Below, one piece after another: positions 33,710-44,192 of a DNA stretch of 64,000 bases. The stretch is from a bacterium (lineage in GTDB: Bacteria; Bacteroidota; Bacteroidia; Cytophagales; Cyclobacteriaceae): NCBI GenBank assembly GCA_024743255.1, contig JANSWY010000007.1:1-64000 (forward strand), in the 5' to 3' direction. The notes below the pieces were generated by a model. It made no database searches, was not told the DNA's origin, and worked only from the letters and a program-made list of their open reading frames with translations. A program made the position numbers and the translations under genes. Position 1 is the stretch's first letter; each line of letters opens with the position of its first letter.

Positions 33710-35497
33710 TTAGAACAACACTTGATTGATCAATGCAACACTAAACAAACTCAATAAAAACCACCCAAGGAATCCCTGGATCACACAAACATATCTGGGG
33801 AGGCCTTTGGTAGGGATTGTTCCAAAACCCAGAGTAACAAAAGCATTTATGCTCAGAGTAAAAGCATTTATAAAGTTGATCAGCAATAACCAAAGCATTT
33901 TACCAACTGATGAGTTTTGATGTTTACTAAATGCTTTTCTCATCTTTTCAATGAGGAGTGTATTGGAAGATTTATCCCATTCTGAGGGATAGAAAAAGTA
34001 GAATAGCCCAAACGCCAAAACGATGTAGAAGGAGATTACAATAGCTTTAGCAGGGTCAGTTCCATAGTTCACATAAGTTCTTAAAATCTGGCTAAGTCTT
34101 AACCTAAATAGGTTTCTTAAACCACCCTCTTCCTGATAAACGTATTTATAACGCTGGGTGTGTTTTTCCTGTAGCTCAGAATAGACTTCATTGGCTGCAA
34201 GAATATCTCCGTCTTTTTTGAAGTGCTCATAGAACTTTGCGTATTGCTTTATTAATGTCCTAAACCTATCTGTATCAGCAAACTCATCAAGCTTATTCCC
34301 AAAATATGGATAACCTGATAAGTTGACAGAATCTTCGGTAAGGATGAACAGTTTGATATCACCACTCAACTGTGCCCAATCAAAATCCAAATAATTCTCA
34401 GGTAGCAGACTTTGGTGAAATGCTAATCCAGCAGGGAACTTATTTTTCTTGGCTATCAGTTTGTTTTCTATGTCTAGGAATGTAAAGGAAAGTGGTACTC
34501 TAAAATCATTTCTCAGCACATTTATTGACTGTGGGTTACCTCCAATATCCAGGTACCCATATTTCAATTCATCCGTTTCTGGATCTTTGAAAGTATTATC
34601 GAGAAGATCGAGGAATTTACAATCTTCCAGGTGGATTAAAAACTGCCCTGTTCTTGTGCCAAGCTCTATGGTGAGGCTGTCTATTTTTTCCTTTGAATTA
34701 ATAGCCTCAAAAGAAGGGTGATCAATGAAGTGGAAATTGTTGCGATCAAGAGTAAGATCATCATAACCCGTTACATCAATTCTGCAATTGCTAGTCAGGT
34801 CAATAATAAATTCCGATTCATAAATGTCTATTTGGGCATTATCCAGACCGTTTGACCTCAAGCTAAAACCAGGTCCGAACTTGCAGTTTTCAATAAACAT
34901 TTCATTGGTAGTGATATTATCGGCATAGAACTGATTGAGTTGGGTATGATGCAGCGCTACTACTTCAATATTGGAGTTGATCAATTCCATTCTTTCAATA
35001 CTCGCATCAGTAAGTATCAACTCTCTGATCTCTGCTGATTCAATTCGTAATGTATCAATGATAAATGCCTCTGCGATTTCATAAGTAACATTGTCATGAA
35101 CTCCCAGTTCGGTTATTTCAATCAGTTTTTCACTTTTTATAGAGTCATAGATGGTGCAGCTAATCTCTAATAGGGTTCCTTCGTAATAAGTTTTTAGGAT
35201 ATGTTGCGCATCATATGCAGCGTTGAACAGCATAGTGTCTTGGGTGCCTATTGTCAATTCAATCTCACTATACTCATCAGTCATGCCCGACAAGTACTCA
35301 TCGTATACTTTGACTGGAGTTGATAAATTATCATGAAGTTGCCACAGTTCTACATGGATATCAACTTTCTTGTAGGGAAGCGGTTCACCTTGTTCGTTGG
35401 TGATGCTATGAAAAACCTCTAATTGCGCAAAGGAGCAATTAATGAAGTACAGGAAAGAAGCTGAAATCAACAGTAATCTATAAGTAGATTGGCGCAT
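33710..35497 (-). CDS. Potassium channel-like membrane protein with large exported domain
   Basis: A 595-residue protein with a signal peptide (LLLISASFLYFINCSFAQ), a ~430-residue beta-rich region with right-handed-helix-like stretches (LRIESAEIRELILTDASIER, then ELINSNIEVVALHHTQLNQF), then C-terminal membrane helices around a pore-like sequence: NAFVTLGFGTIPTKG (filter-like TLGFG at 555-559) and a final helix WFLLSLFSVALINQV. The TLGFG sequence matches the K+ channel filter TxGF/YG. The exported region may be a sensor; this is inference. It is convergent with the RNase Z-like gene with nine bases between the stops. Confidence 0.78.
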   Translation of the reverse strand: MRQSTYRLLLISASFLYFINCSFAQLEVFHSITNEQGEPLPYKKVDIHVELWQLHDNLSTPVKVYDEYLSGMTDEYSEIELTIGTQDTMLFNAAYDAQHILKTYYEGTLLEISCTIYDSIKSEKLIEITELGVHDNVTYEIAEAFIIDTLRIESAEIRELILTDASIERMELINSNIEVVALHHTQLNQFYADNITTNEMFIENCKFGPGFSLRSNGLDNAQIDIYESEFIIDLTSNCRIDVTGYDDLTLDRNNFHFIDHPSFEAINSKEKIDSLTIELGTRTGQFLIHLEDCKFLDLLDNTFKDPETDELKYGYLDIGGNPQSINVLRNDFRVPLSFTFLDIENKLIAKKNKFPAGLAFHQSLLPENYLDFDWAQLSGDIKLFILTEDSVNLSGYPYFGNKLDEFADTDRFRTLIKQYAKFYEHFKKDGDILAANEVYSELQEKHTQRYKYVYQEEGGLRNLFRLRLSQILRTYVNYGTDPAKAIVISFYIVLAFGLFYFFYPSEWDKSSNTLLIEKMRKAFSKHQNSSVGKMLWLLLINFINAFTLSINAFVTLGFGTIPTKGLPRYVCVIQGFLGWFLLSLFSVALINQVLF

Positions 35498-35628
35498 AGC
35501 GTAGATTTAGTTAGTGGTCAGAGGAAATGTGTTCTATAATATAACAGGTTCAGTCCAGGACTTCCTCCGTAAGCGTCTAGAATATAGATAAATGGACAAA
35601 AAGATTTAACCGTAACTGAAATAAAGCG

Positions 35629-35659
35629 TTTGTCAAATCGAAAAAATGTGATAGTTTTG
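35629..35659 (+). promoter_or_regulatory. Promoter of the second fibre/RHS operon
   Basis: TTTG at 35629-35632, 19 bp, then TAGTTTTG at 35652-35659. The spacing is the same as in the first operon (14075-14104). The leader to the ATG is about 210 nt. The rest of 35498-35628 shows no gene. Confidence 0.68.
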
Positions 35660-35697
35660 CGTAACTATTTTTAACCTGGAACTATTAAAACTATTAT

Positions 35698-35744
35698 CAC
35701 CATTGAAACTATCTCATAACCTGAAATCTTGATCATCAACTGTC
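35698..35744 (+). repeat. Leader motif shared with the first RHS operon
   Basis: CACCATTGAAACTATC (35698-35713) and TTGATCATCAACTGTC (35729-35744) repeat the pair at 14141-14188 with nearly the same spacing. Confidence 0.6.
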
Positions 35745-35875
35745 GATTTCTCAGTTATTACTGTTTTTAATTTTTGATCAACACTGGTTTAGTGTGGCTT
35801 CATGAGTGTGTGCTTTTTTGGTTCCTCAATAGTATTTGAGTGTTGAAAACCTTGTATAACATAAAATTCACAGCC

Positions 35876-37309
35876 ATGAAAAAGTTAATGACACTGATCA
35901 TAGCTATCAGCTCAAGTATATCCGTATTCGCTCAACATCCAGAAAATGACGATTTAGACTTAAATAACGATAAATCTATTCGTTGGAAAGATTCAAATGG
36001 TACCTGGCGTTCGCAATTGTTTACTACAGGTAATGTATTTCAAGTGACTCCCATGGGAAGTGGAGTGAGATTATTTTTCGGAGATGGTACTTCATCGGAT
36101 TCGGATTTGTGGTTTGCAAAGACGGTTTCATCAGGCACTCCTTCTACACCTTTCATGGTTGTTAAAGAGAATGGAAGAGTTGGGATAGGACATGGAACTC
36201 CTGATATGAAGTTAGATGTAAGAAGTGATGGGGAATTTGTTACAAGATTTCATCATAATGGTACTTCTCACATAAGTGGAGTTAGAGTGGGTCGAAATGC
36301 CTCATATGGGGATCTTGTTGTCTTACCTACTGGCTTTGGAATTGGGGCAGCAACTTCTGGTACTTCACTACCACTGAATTCCCAGAGCTCAAATGACCTA
36401 GATTTTTTTATAAGTAATTCTACCGGAAATGTTGGTATTGGTATCGGTGATCCAAAGAGTAGGCTCTCAGTAGATGGTGACATTTTTTTTAATAATCGGG
36501 CATTAGTTACGGCCCAATCAGCAGATGGTACAAACATCGACCACATGTGGCATGATGATGCGGCCGCTGGTGGAGCAGGAGGAACCTGGAATTTTACCTC
36601 CGATGGTACTTACAAAAAAGCAGGTAATTCCAGACTTAGAGCTGGGCACGTGTACATGGTTGGAACAAATTCTACAAGCTACTTTGCAGGGAACGTTGGG
36701 ATTGGGACCACAGATGCTGATATGAAGTTAACCGTACAGGGGCACGTAAATGTTGGAGGTACAGGAAACGCGAGAGTTAAAACAAGGCATATTGATGGTA
36801 AGAGCCACACAAGTGCTGATTTTGGGAATTTATATTTGAATTATGCTAGTAATTACCCAGTGATTGTAGGTAATACCGGCAATGCAGTTGACATGATCGT
36901 TTACGGGGAAATCATATGCGGCTCAACAACAATACCCTCAGGCTATAAAATGGCTATAGCTGGAAAAGCAATTATGGAGGAAGTGAAAGTTCAAATCAAA
37001 TCTGCATGGCCAGATTACGTCTTCACTCCATCATACAATCTCCAATCACTTTCAGAGGTAGAATCATTCATCAACGAAAACGGTCACTTACCGAATATTC
37101 CATCTGCCAGTGAAGTAGAAGAAAACAACGGAATTGAACTAGGAGCCATGAATGCCAGGCTTCTTGAAAAAATCGAAGAATTAACATTACATCTAATCAA
37201 TAAAGACAAACAAGTAACCAACCTGGAACAGCAAAACGCTCAACTAGAAGCAACCCTAACCCAGGTACTTGAAAGACTAGAAAAAATTGAATCATCTGTA
37301 GAGAAGTAA
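35876..37309 (+). CDS. Secreted fibre-like protein of RHS cassette 2
   Basis: A 477-residue protein; the start is the ATG giving a signal peptide (MKKLMTLIIAISSSISVFAQ). It has VGIGHGTPDMKLDVRSDGEF, NVGIGIGDPKSRLSVDGDIF and NVGIGTTDADMKLTVQGHVN repeats, a segment nearly identical to fibre protein 2 (VRVGRNASYGDLVVLPTGFG), and the common C-terminal module (WPDYVFTPSYNLQSLSEVES to MNARLLEKIEELTLHL) with coiled coil. Unlike cassette 1 there is one such gene, not three. It abuts the RHS N-half gene with four bases between. Confidence 0.83.
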   Translation: MKKLMTLIIAISSSISVFAQHPENDDLDLNNDKSIRWKDSNGTWRSQLFTTGNVFQVTPMGSGVRLFFGDGTSSDSDLWFAKTVSSGTPSTPFMVVKENGRVGIGHGTPDMKLDVRSDGEFVTRFHHNGTSHISGVRVGRNASYGDLVVLPTGFGIGAATSGTSLPLNSQSSNDLDFFISNSTGNVGIGIGDPKSRLSVDGDIFFNNRALVTAQSADGTNIDHMWHDDAAAGGAGGTWNFTSDGTYKKAGNSRLRAGHVYMVGTNSTSYFAGNVGIGTTDADMKLTVQGHVNVGGTGNARVKTRHIDGKSHTSADFGNLYLNYASNYPVIVGNTGNAVDMIVYGEIICGSTTIPSGYKMAIAGKAIMEEVKVQIKSAWPDYVFTPSYNLQSLSEVESFINENGHLPNIPSASEVEENNGIELGAMNARLLEKIEELTLHLINKDKQVTNLEQQNAQLEATLTQVLERLEKIESSVEK

Positions 37310-37313
37310 GATT

Positions 37314-40300
37314 ATGAGAAGATTACTATTGCTATTTGCTGTTTGCTCAATTTCTTTCCTGGTAAAAGGACAAGAGTTTGAAGCACCTTCAGTACCAACA
37401 CCAAACGCTGCATCTTTTATGCAGTTTGTGTCTATGCCAGAGGGAACATATACCGGAGTACCTCATATTGAAGTACCACTTATCACATTAAATGATGGCA
37501 AGGCATCAATACCCGTGAGCTTAAGATATCACGGTGGAGGTATCAGAGTATCTGACGAAGCAAGTTGGGTCGGTCTAGGTTGGAATCTTGATGTTGGTGG
37601 TGTTATTACCAGGCAAGTAAAGGGTTTGCACGATGGGAATTATCAGGATGCAGATGCAGTGGATCCTTCATTTTGCCATTATCCAAATTACTCCTTATTA
37701 CAAAATGTTGGGTATGACTCCAGATTAGGCGATTACTATGGTTTGGCTAATAATTGTTATGATGAGATAGCAAATAGTGAGGGTGTGTCCTATTCGCATG
37801 CAGTTGCGAATGGTTCATATGAGCCAGACATTTTTTCATTTTCTTTTCTGGGTAGATCTGGGTCATTCGTCTACGATGAATACCAAGAAAAAATTGTTGT
37901 GCTAAATAGTTCTGAACCTCTGAAAATTGAACTTTTAAGAGGAGAATATGGAAGTAATGAAACATACAAAATCAAAACTCAGGATGGAACTATTTTTGAG
38001 TTTGATCTGAAAGAAATAAAGTATCCCTACAATGATTACTCGAGAATTGTTTCTGAGAGTTACTATCTAACAAGGATAATCTACTCCGACGGAACATTTG
38101 GAAAGTTCGATTATGATGTTTTAAGCGAGAAAGCTTCTTCAAATTTTTCAATAAATAAATCGGTAACAACATCCATTGGAAATGTTGATAACCCGGATTT
38201 GGATACTAAAGTAAACCTGTCTGTAGATCATTACAATCCAGTGTATGTGAAGAATATTACTACAAACAAATTCAGGTTAGATTTTTCAGACAGGTCTGCA
38301 CGTGAGGATATATTCAGAGAAGATAGGTTAGATAGTTTCACTCTGCATGATCTGGTATCAGGTAAGTCACGAACATTTAATTTTCAATATAGCTATTCTG
38401 TATCGACCGATGATTGTGATGGTTTTACTGCTGGGTTTTTAACTGAAGCTTTTCTGGGCTTTACGGAATCTGGAGAGTGCCGAAAAAGGCTTATCCTCGA
38501 CAAAGTATGGGAGACTGGTTTGGAACCATATGAGTTTGAGTATAACACGACTCAACTTCCAAATAAAACATCATTTAATTCAGACCACTGGGGATATTAC
38601 AATGGTCAGAATGTTGATAAAAATTACCCTTTCCCTTCCTTTGGGAATTTTAATGACACTGAGATACCATTTAGTGATGCTGGATATGATGCCACTATTT
38701 ATTTTAATTCGACGAAGGCATTTGTAGATTTACCTCTTTCTGGTTTGAAAACTAAAGGATCAGCCAATAAAGGTTCAAATAGCAACTTCACAGATGCTCA
38801 AATACTTGAAAAAGTTATTTACCCTACTAAAGGCTATACGAGATATAATTGGGAGCCCAATACTTTTGTAAATAGGTCAATCCCAAATACCTCTTATCAG
38901 TCATCTGAGGAAATTGGCAACTACTATTTCAGAGATACGAATGGAGGTGATGGTCCTGATGTTACCAGGGCTGATTTTGCTCCTGGTGGAACAAAGGCAA
39001 TTGTGAGAGTAGAGTTTTCTGTGGGACAAGTAAGCTGTACTTCTGGCGGAGATTATGATGATGCCAGAAAAGTCCATATCGACAAATTATATGATGGTTA
39101 TGCAGGGATTAGGACAAATCCTTATGGTTTGGAAGTAGTTGAAGAATTTAGACTGGACCCAAGTTTACTATATAATGGATATGACAACTTTCCGAATAAT
39201 GTAGTTATAGAGAAAGTTATTGAAATTGACCCAACTGATCCTGATTACTTTGCTTACATCGTTTTTCCAAGTCTAACATCTCTGGAGCAAACTTTAAACT
39301 GTGGTAATGCTTGGAATTACGGTTTTGGAATAGATGTTTCAGTAAGGGTTGTCAAGGAATTTGGAGGTTTTGAAGCAACTGTGGCTAACCCTTCAGAGGG
39401 TTCGGGACTTAGAGTTCAGGAAGTTGCTAATTATGCTTCAAATGGAACCAAATTACTTAAGTCCAGATATTCTTACGAAGGAGGAAAACTTGCTCTGCCG
39501 ATAAACTACTTCTCTCTAAGCCTTTCTGCCGATGCAGTTCTTTCAGGAGGAGTAACTACTGCAAATAAAAGTGCTAGTTGGACACTGCACTCCCGCAATT
39601 CATCTTCCTTTGTTGTAGGTGGTCAATCTGATATTGGGTACGATAAAGTGACTGTAGTTTCAGGAATTAATGAAGCAAATGGAAGAACCGAAATGGAATT
39701 CAAAAATTATAACCCTTTATGGTCTCCTCAAAATCAGTTGTTTCCTACTGTTCCCAGGTATGAAAATGGTCAATTACTTAAAACCACCATTTTTGATAAT
39801 GATGGAGACAAAGTACAGGAACGGACAATTAACTATACCGATCTAGGAGTTAGCGGGTTTCACGGGACTTTGGCTACCATAATCTCAGAGAGGAACGAAC
39901 AAGGAAATACAAGTACCGGGTTTCATGTTCAATATCATTACAGCCTAAAGTATCATTATTGGAAACAGTCCGGAATATCAACGAAATATTTTGATGAGAA
40001 TAATAATTCAAAAGCAGATAATGTTTTGTTTGAATACAATGATCTTGGTCAGTTGACAAAAACTACTAATTATGGTTCAGTATTGTCTGAAGGGAATACA
40101 TCAACTATTACACGTTATCCATATGAGTTAAAAGGGACCTCAACTATTATTCAGCAGATGTATGATGACCATTATTTACTACCGATTGAAATTGAGAAGT
40201 TTGACAGTGATGAACGGGTTTACAAACTTGAGCTGGATTACGAAAAGCAATCTATATATATAGACAATGCATTTTTTAATGGATACTACCCTTATGAACA

Positions 40301-40703
40301 GACTGTTTATCCTACGGGAAACACAAGTTACAGTCAGGTTACCGAGATAGAACACGAAAGCGGACTGCCATCTCAGGTAAAAGGTCCAGATGGTATATAC
40401 ATCGCAATTTTGTGGAGTGATGATAATCAAATTCTTGCGATAGCGCAAAACGCAACAATAGGTCAGCTGTCCACAGCTTATGATAACAATTGCAATGGTG
40501 ATTGGGCTTGTGTTAGGAGTTCATTACCACAAGCTAGGATTACTAGTTATCAGTATGAGCCATTAAATGGACCTGTGACAATTGAAGATCCCAATGGTTT
40601 CAAAACAAAATATAATTATGATCAATTCAGTAGGTTAATTGACATTAGGGATCATAACAACCTACTATTGAAATCATTCAACTATCACTATAAAGGACAA
40701 TAA
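37314..40703 (+). CDS. RHS/SpvB-like N-half protein, cassette 2
   Basis: A 1129-residue paralogue of the protein at 18067. Signal peptide MRRLLLLFAVCSISFLVKGQ, then PNAASFMQFVSMPEGTYTGV, LRYHGGGIRVSDEASWVGLG and WNLDVGGVITRQVKG in the same order. The middle holds a cysteine-containing insert not seen in cassette 1, and the end matches again (YEPLNGPVTIEDPNGF, then FSRLIDIRDHNN). Divergence in the middle with conserved ends points to a common architecture with variable surface. No toxin-like C-terminus. Confidence 0.83.
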   Translation: MRRLLLLFAVCSISFLVKGQEFEAPSVPTPNAASFMQFVSMPEGTYTGVPHIEVPLITLNDGKASIPVSLRYHGGGIRVSDEASWVGLGWNLDVGGVITRQVKGLHDGNYQDADAVDPSFCHYPNYSLLQNVGYDSRLGDYYGLANNCYDEIANSEGVSYSHAVANGSYEPDIFSFSFLGRSGSFVYDEYQEKIVVLNSSEPLKIELLRGEYGSNETYKIKTQDGTIFEFDLKEIKYPYNDYSRIVSESYYLTRIIYSDGTFGKFDYDVLSEKASSNFSINKSVTTSIGNVDNPDLDTKVNLSVDHYNPVYVKNITTNKFRLDFSDRSAREDIFREDRLDSFTLHDLVSGKSRTFNFQYSYSVSTDDCDGFTAGFLTEAFLGFTESGECRKRLILDKVWETGLEPYEFEYNTTQLPNKTSFNSDHWGYYNGQNVDKNYPFPSFGNFNDTEIPFSDAGYDATIYFNSTKAFVDLPLSGLKTKGSANKGSNSNFTDAQILEKVIYPTKGYTRYNWEPNTFVNRSIPNTSYQSSEEIGNYYFRDTNGGDGPDVTRADFAPGGTKAIVRVEFSVGQVSCTSGGDYDDARKVHIDKLYDGYAGIRTNPYGLEVVEEFRLDPSLLYNGYDNFPNNVVIEKVIEIDPTDPDYFAYIVFPSLTSLEQTLNCGNAWNYGFGIDVSVRVVKEFGGFEATVANPSEGSGLRVQEVANYASNGTKLLKSRYSYEGGKLALPINYFSLSLSADAVLSGGVTTANKSASWTLHSRNSSSFVVGGQSDIGYDKVTVVSGINEANGRTEMEFKNYNPLWSPQNQLFPTVPRYENGQLLKTTIFDNDGDKVQERTINYTDLGVSGFHGTLATIISERNEQGNTSTGFHVQYHYSLKYHYWKQSGISTKYFDENNNSKADNVLFEYNDLGQLTKTTNYGSVLSEGNTSTITRYPYELKGTSTIIQQMYDDHYLLPIEIEKFDSDERVYKLELDYEKQSIYIDNAFFNGYYPYEQTVYPTGNTSYSQVTEIEHESGLPSQVKGPDGIYIAILWSDDNQILAIAQNATIGQLSTAYDNNCNGDWACVRSSLPQARITSYQYEPLNGPVTIEDPNGFKTKYNYDQFSRLIDIRDHNNLLLKSFNYHYKGQ

Positions 40704-40709
40704 TCAACC

Positions 40710-43700
40710 ATGAAGTTATTCAATAAAACACTTTCGATCTTGTGGTTACTAGTATTAGTGATTAGCCAAGATGTACTTTCTCAATCAGATGAGAATTATG
40801 TTTCAGAGCATACTTTTAGGTATGAAACAACTACAAAACCTAGCAACGAGTTCGCGTCAACGAAGGAGCAGGTTTCTACTAAGGTCACCTATTTGGATGA
40901 CCTGGGTCGTCCAGTCCAAATAATTCAAAAAAATGGGTCCCCTGCAGGAAAAGATGTAGTGAACTTACAGACGTATGATGAGTATGGAAGAGGTGATAAA
41001 ATATATTTACCAGTTCCAACTTCGGTAACAGATGGAAGGATACATTCAAATAGTTCGATTATAGCTACCGGAACTAATTATTACAATAATAAGTTGGGTA
41101 CCCAGGACGGTAGTTGGGCATTCTCGCAAAGTATTTACGAAAGTTCTCCTTTAAATAGGGTAGTATCTTCTCAATCACCAGGTACGTCATGGGTTGGATC
41201 ACAGCGAGGCGTTACTTCTGAATACGAAGTTAATATTGCATCAGACAATGTTTACAATTGGATTATTGATGAATCTGACAACTCAGTTAGCGTCGGCACA
41301 GGAACCTACTTTTCTACGGGTAGACTTAATAAAGTGATTAAGGTCAATGAGAATGGACAGAAAAATATTGAGTTCACAAATTACAAGGGCCAAGTTGTGC
41401 TTTCCAGAGCATTTTTGGATAAAAAGCATGTAGACACCTATTACATTTTTGATAAATATGGTCAGCAAAGAATTGTAATTCAACCAGAAGGATCAGAATA
41501 CATTAATAATAATGGTTACGCTGCTTTAAATACAGAGGACTTTCGCCATAAATATGTTTTTGAGTACCAATATGATGATCTAAAAAGGATGGTTGGTAAA
41601 AGAATCCCAGGTTCTGACTGGGTATACATGGTTTATGATAACAGAAATAGAGTAGTATTAACACAAACTGGAAATCAGCGAAATGTTCAAGTTGTTACCT
41701 CTAATTCTGAGGTAAGCGAGTATTTAGGAAATTCATATGATATACAATCAGGGTCACTTACTCTGAAACCCGGGTTCCGATTCACTGCGTCAGGATCTTC
41801 TGCTTTCGAAGCATCAACTTTGGAGGCACCTTCAGAAGTATGGCAATTTACTAAATATGACCAATTTAATAGGGCTATTATAACTGGGCAAGTCAAATTA
41901 AGTGGGAGTGTGTCTGAAATCCAGGTAGATGTTGATGACTTTTATGCAAACAATAACCCGACTTATGAAACTTATCTTCTGGTTTCGGGATCTTTATTCG
42001 GTTATAGCAACAATTCTTTCCCTAAAACACATGAGAACGGAGCTACGGTTACAACAAGTGATCTGTTAACTGTAAGTTACTTTGATAGCTATCAATTTAA
42101 TGGAGCTAATGGGGCTCCATTAGGATATTTGGATACCCCAAAAGGCCATGCAACGGGAGTCAGAACAAGAGTCTTAGGAACTGACCAGTGGCTGGAAACT
42201 GCTACTTATTATGATTATAAATACAGAGAAATTAAATCGATATCTGAAAACCATAAGAATGGAACAGATATTTTAGCAAATCAATACGAGAATGAAATTT
42301 TATCGTTAATAAATCAAACAGTTACTACACATACAAGCGATGATTATACTGGTGAATTAAAAGAGATACAAACATTCGATTATGATCATATCGGTAATAT
42401 CGAGGAAGTGAAGCATAAGATCAATAGTGGAGACGAGATTACATTAAGTAAAAACACTTACAATGAAATTGGAGAAACTCAACGTAAACAATTACATTCT
42501 GTTGGTGGGTCATCTTTCATACAATCACTTGACTATCAGTACAACATAAGAGGATGGGTGAGCGCAATAAATGATATTTCAAATTTGGGATCAAGTGATA
42601 AGTTTGGAATGAAACTTGATTATGAGAACGCAGGACAATACAATGGAAACATTGGAAGGATAACCTGGAAAACAATGGGAGGTAGTCTAAACCAAAATGA
42701 ACAAGAATATGCATATGCATACGATGATTTGAATAGACTTAAAAAAGCAACATACTCAAGTTACGGAGCTGCAAACCATTTCACAGTGGGGGGAGATGAT
42801 GCAGGACAAATTGAATATGATTTGAATGGTAATATTATGAGTTTGAACCGAAACTTCAATGGAACAACAGCAGATAATCTGAATTATTATTACTCAGGTA
42901 ATCAGCTATTAGAAGTTACAGACTCAGCTACTGCTACATTATTTAGAGACAAGACTCCAGCAACAGGTGAAAATGATTACAAGTACGACGCTAATGGAAA
43001 TATGGTTTCTGACTTGAATAAGGAGATTGCTCAGATAAGTTATAATCATTTGAATTTGGTGGAATTAGTGATTTTTGAAAATGGAGATTACGTTAAATAT
43101 TTCTATGATGGTTCGGGTAAAAAACTTCAAAAAGAATCAAAAACTGGGACTTCTACAAAAGTAAAAGACTACATAAGTGGGAAGCATTATGAGGATGGTA
43201 CTTTGACCTTTTTTCATCATGGAGATGGTCGTGTAAGATTGGCTAATAATACATTTCATTATGAGTATAACCTTGAAGATCATTTGGAAAATGCAAGAGT
43301 TACAATTGATTCAACTGGAAATGTGATTCAACGTGATGACTACTTTCCTTTTGGGTTAACGTTTAATCATTATGCCCAGTCTCCTGAGAATCTCTATAAA
43401 TTCACTGGTAAAGAAGAACAAGAAGAAACTAATTGGACCGATTTTGGCGCACGAATGTATATGGCCGATATTGGACGATGGGGCGTAATAGATCCCGAAG
43501 CAAAATTGTATGATCAATGGTCACCTTATAACTATGTGAAAAATAACCCTTTAATTTATATAGATCCAGATGGTAGAAAATTGAAATTTGTTGGAACTCG
43601 AAAATTTAGAAAAGAAACCAGAAGAATATATAGGAATTTAGCTAAGATGAGTCCATCATTTGCTGCGGTAAGAAATCAGTTGAAGAAGTCTAAAAACAAA

Positions 43701-44192
43701 CATGTTGTGTTCGAAGTTTCTGATGATGCAAGTAAAAGAGGGAAACGGTTGATAAATAAGTTTGCAAAGTTACATATGAAAGGTAAAGTAGGGATACGAG
43801 AGATGTTGGAAGCAAGAAACGACGTAGAAAATGCAGCGGTATTAAATGATTCAGAAAAGTTTGCTGGAATAAATGGAGGAGTCGATGATGGTAAAGCATC
43901 AATGGGGCCACTATATGGTACGGGTTCAACTTTCTATTTTCCTAGAAGTAAATTCGATTCGAATCCAGAGAGTTCAAATGCAATAACATCTTCATTATAT
44001 GCTGTAATCGCACATGAAACAAGCCATCAGCTTGATGCAGATAATGGAACAAGTGAGCCAGCTTCAGCTGATAAGTACCCAGATGAAAAAGAGGCGGTCA
44101 AGTTTGAGGATATTGTTACACAAGAAATTAATATCTATTTTAAAATGAATGGAAGGACCAAACAGTATAAGCTTAGAAAAAAATATAAATGA
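40710..44192 (+). CDS. RHS core protein with HExxH metallopeptidase C-terminus, cassette 2
   Basis: A 1160-residue exported protein: signal peptide, DUF6443-like block (VTYLDDLGRPVQIIQKNGSP), RHS repeats, and the core EDHLENARVT, RDDYFPFGLTFNHYAQSPEN, MADIGRWGVIDPEAK, NNPLIYIDPDG (ending near residue 955). The last ~205 residues are basic at first, then contain VIAHETSHQLDADNG, i.e. HETSH with H1102, E1103 and H1106 as zinc ligands and base, followed by DEKEAVKFEDIVTQEIN with acidic residues that could give the third ligand. This resembles M91/NleD-type effector peptidases. It shares no similarity with the C-terminus of cassette 1, the mark of exchangeable toxin tips. Confidence 0.86.
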   Translation: MKLFNKTLSILWLLVLVISQDVLSQSDENYVSEHTFRYETTTKPSNEFASTKEQVSTKVTYLDDLGRPVQIIQKNGSPAGKDVVNLQTYDEYGRGDKIYLPVPTSVTDGRIHSNSSIIATGTNYYNNKLGTQDGSWAFSQSIYESSPLNRVVSSQSPGTSWVGSQRGVTSEYEVNIASDNVYNWIIDESDNSVSVGTGTYFSTGRLNKVIKVNENGQKNIEFTNYKGQVVLSRAFLDKKHVDTYYIFDKYGQQRIVIQPEGSEYINNNGYAALNTEDFRHKYVFEYQYDDLKRMVGKRIPGSDWVYMVYDNRNRVVLTQTGNQRNVQVVTSNSEVSEYLGNSYDIQSGSLTLKPGFRFTASGSSAFEASTLEAPSEVWQFTKYDQFNRAIITGQVKLSGSVSEIQVDVDDFYANNNPTYETYLLVSGSLFGYSNNSFPKTHENGATVTTSDLLTVSYFDSYQFNGANGAPLGYLDTPKGHATGVRTRVLGTDQWLETATYYDYKYREIKSISENHKNGTDILANQYENEILSLINQTVTTHTSDDYTGELKEIQTFDYDHIGNIEEVKHKINSGDEITLSKNTYNEIGETQRKQLHSVGGSSFIQSLDYQYNIRGWVSAINDISNLGSSDKFGMKLDYENAGQYNGNIGRITWKTMGGSLNQNEQEYAYAYDDLNRLKKATYSSYGAANHFTVGGDDAGQIEYDLNGNIMSLNRNFNGTTADNLNYYYSGNQLLEVTDSATATLFRDKTPATGENDYKYDANGNMVSDLNKEIAQISYNHLNLVELVIFENGDYVKYFYDGSGKKLQKESKTGTSTKVKDYISGKHYEDGTLTFFHHGDGRVRLANNTFHYEYNLEDHLENARVTIDSTGNVIQRDDYFPFGLTFNHYAQSPENLYKFTGKEEQEETNWTDFGARMYMADIGRWGVIDPEAKLYDQWSPYNYVKNNPLIYIDPDGRKLKFVGTRKFRKETRRIYRNLAKMSPSFAAVRNQLKKSKNKHVVFEVSDDASKRGKRLINKFAKLHMKGKVGIREMLEARNDVENAAVLNDSEKFAGINGGVDDGKASMGPLYGTGSTFYFPRSKFDSNPESSNAITSSLYAVIAHETSHQLDADNGTSEPASADKYPDEKEAVKFEDIVTQEINIYFKMNGRTKQYKLRKKYK

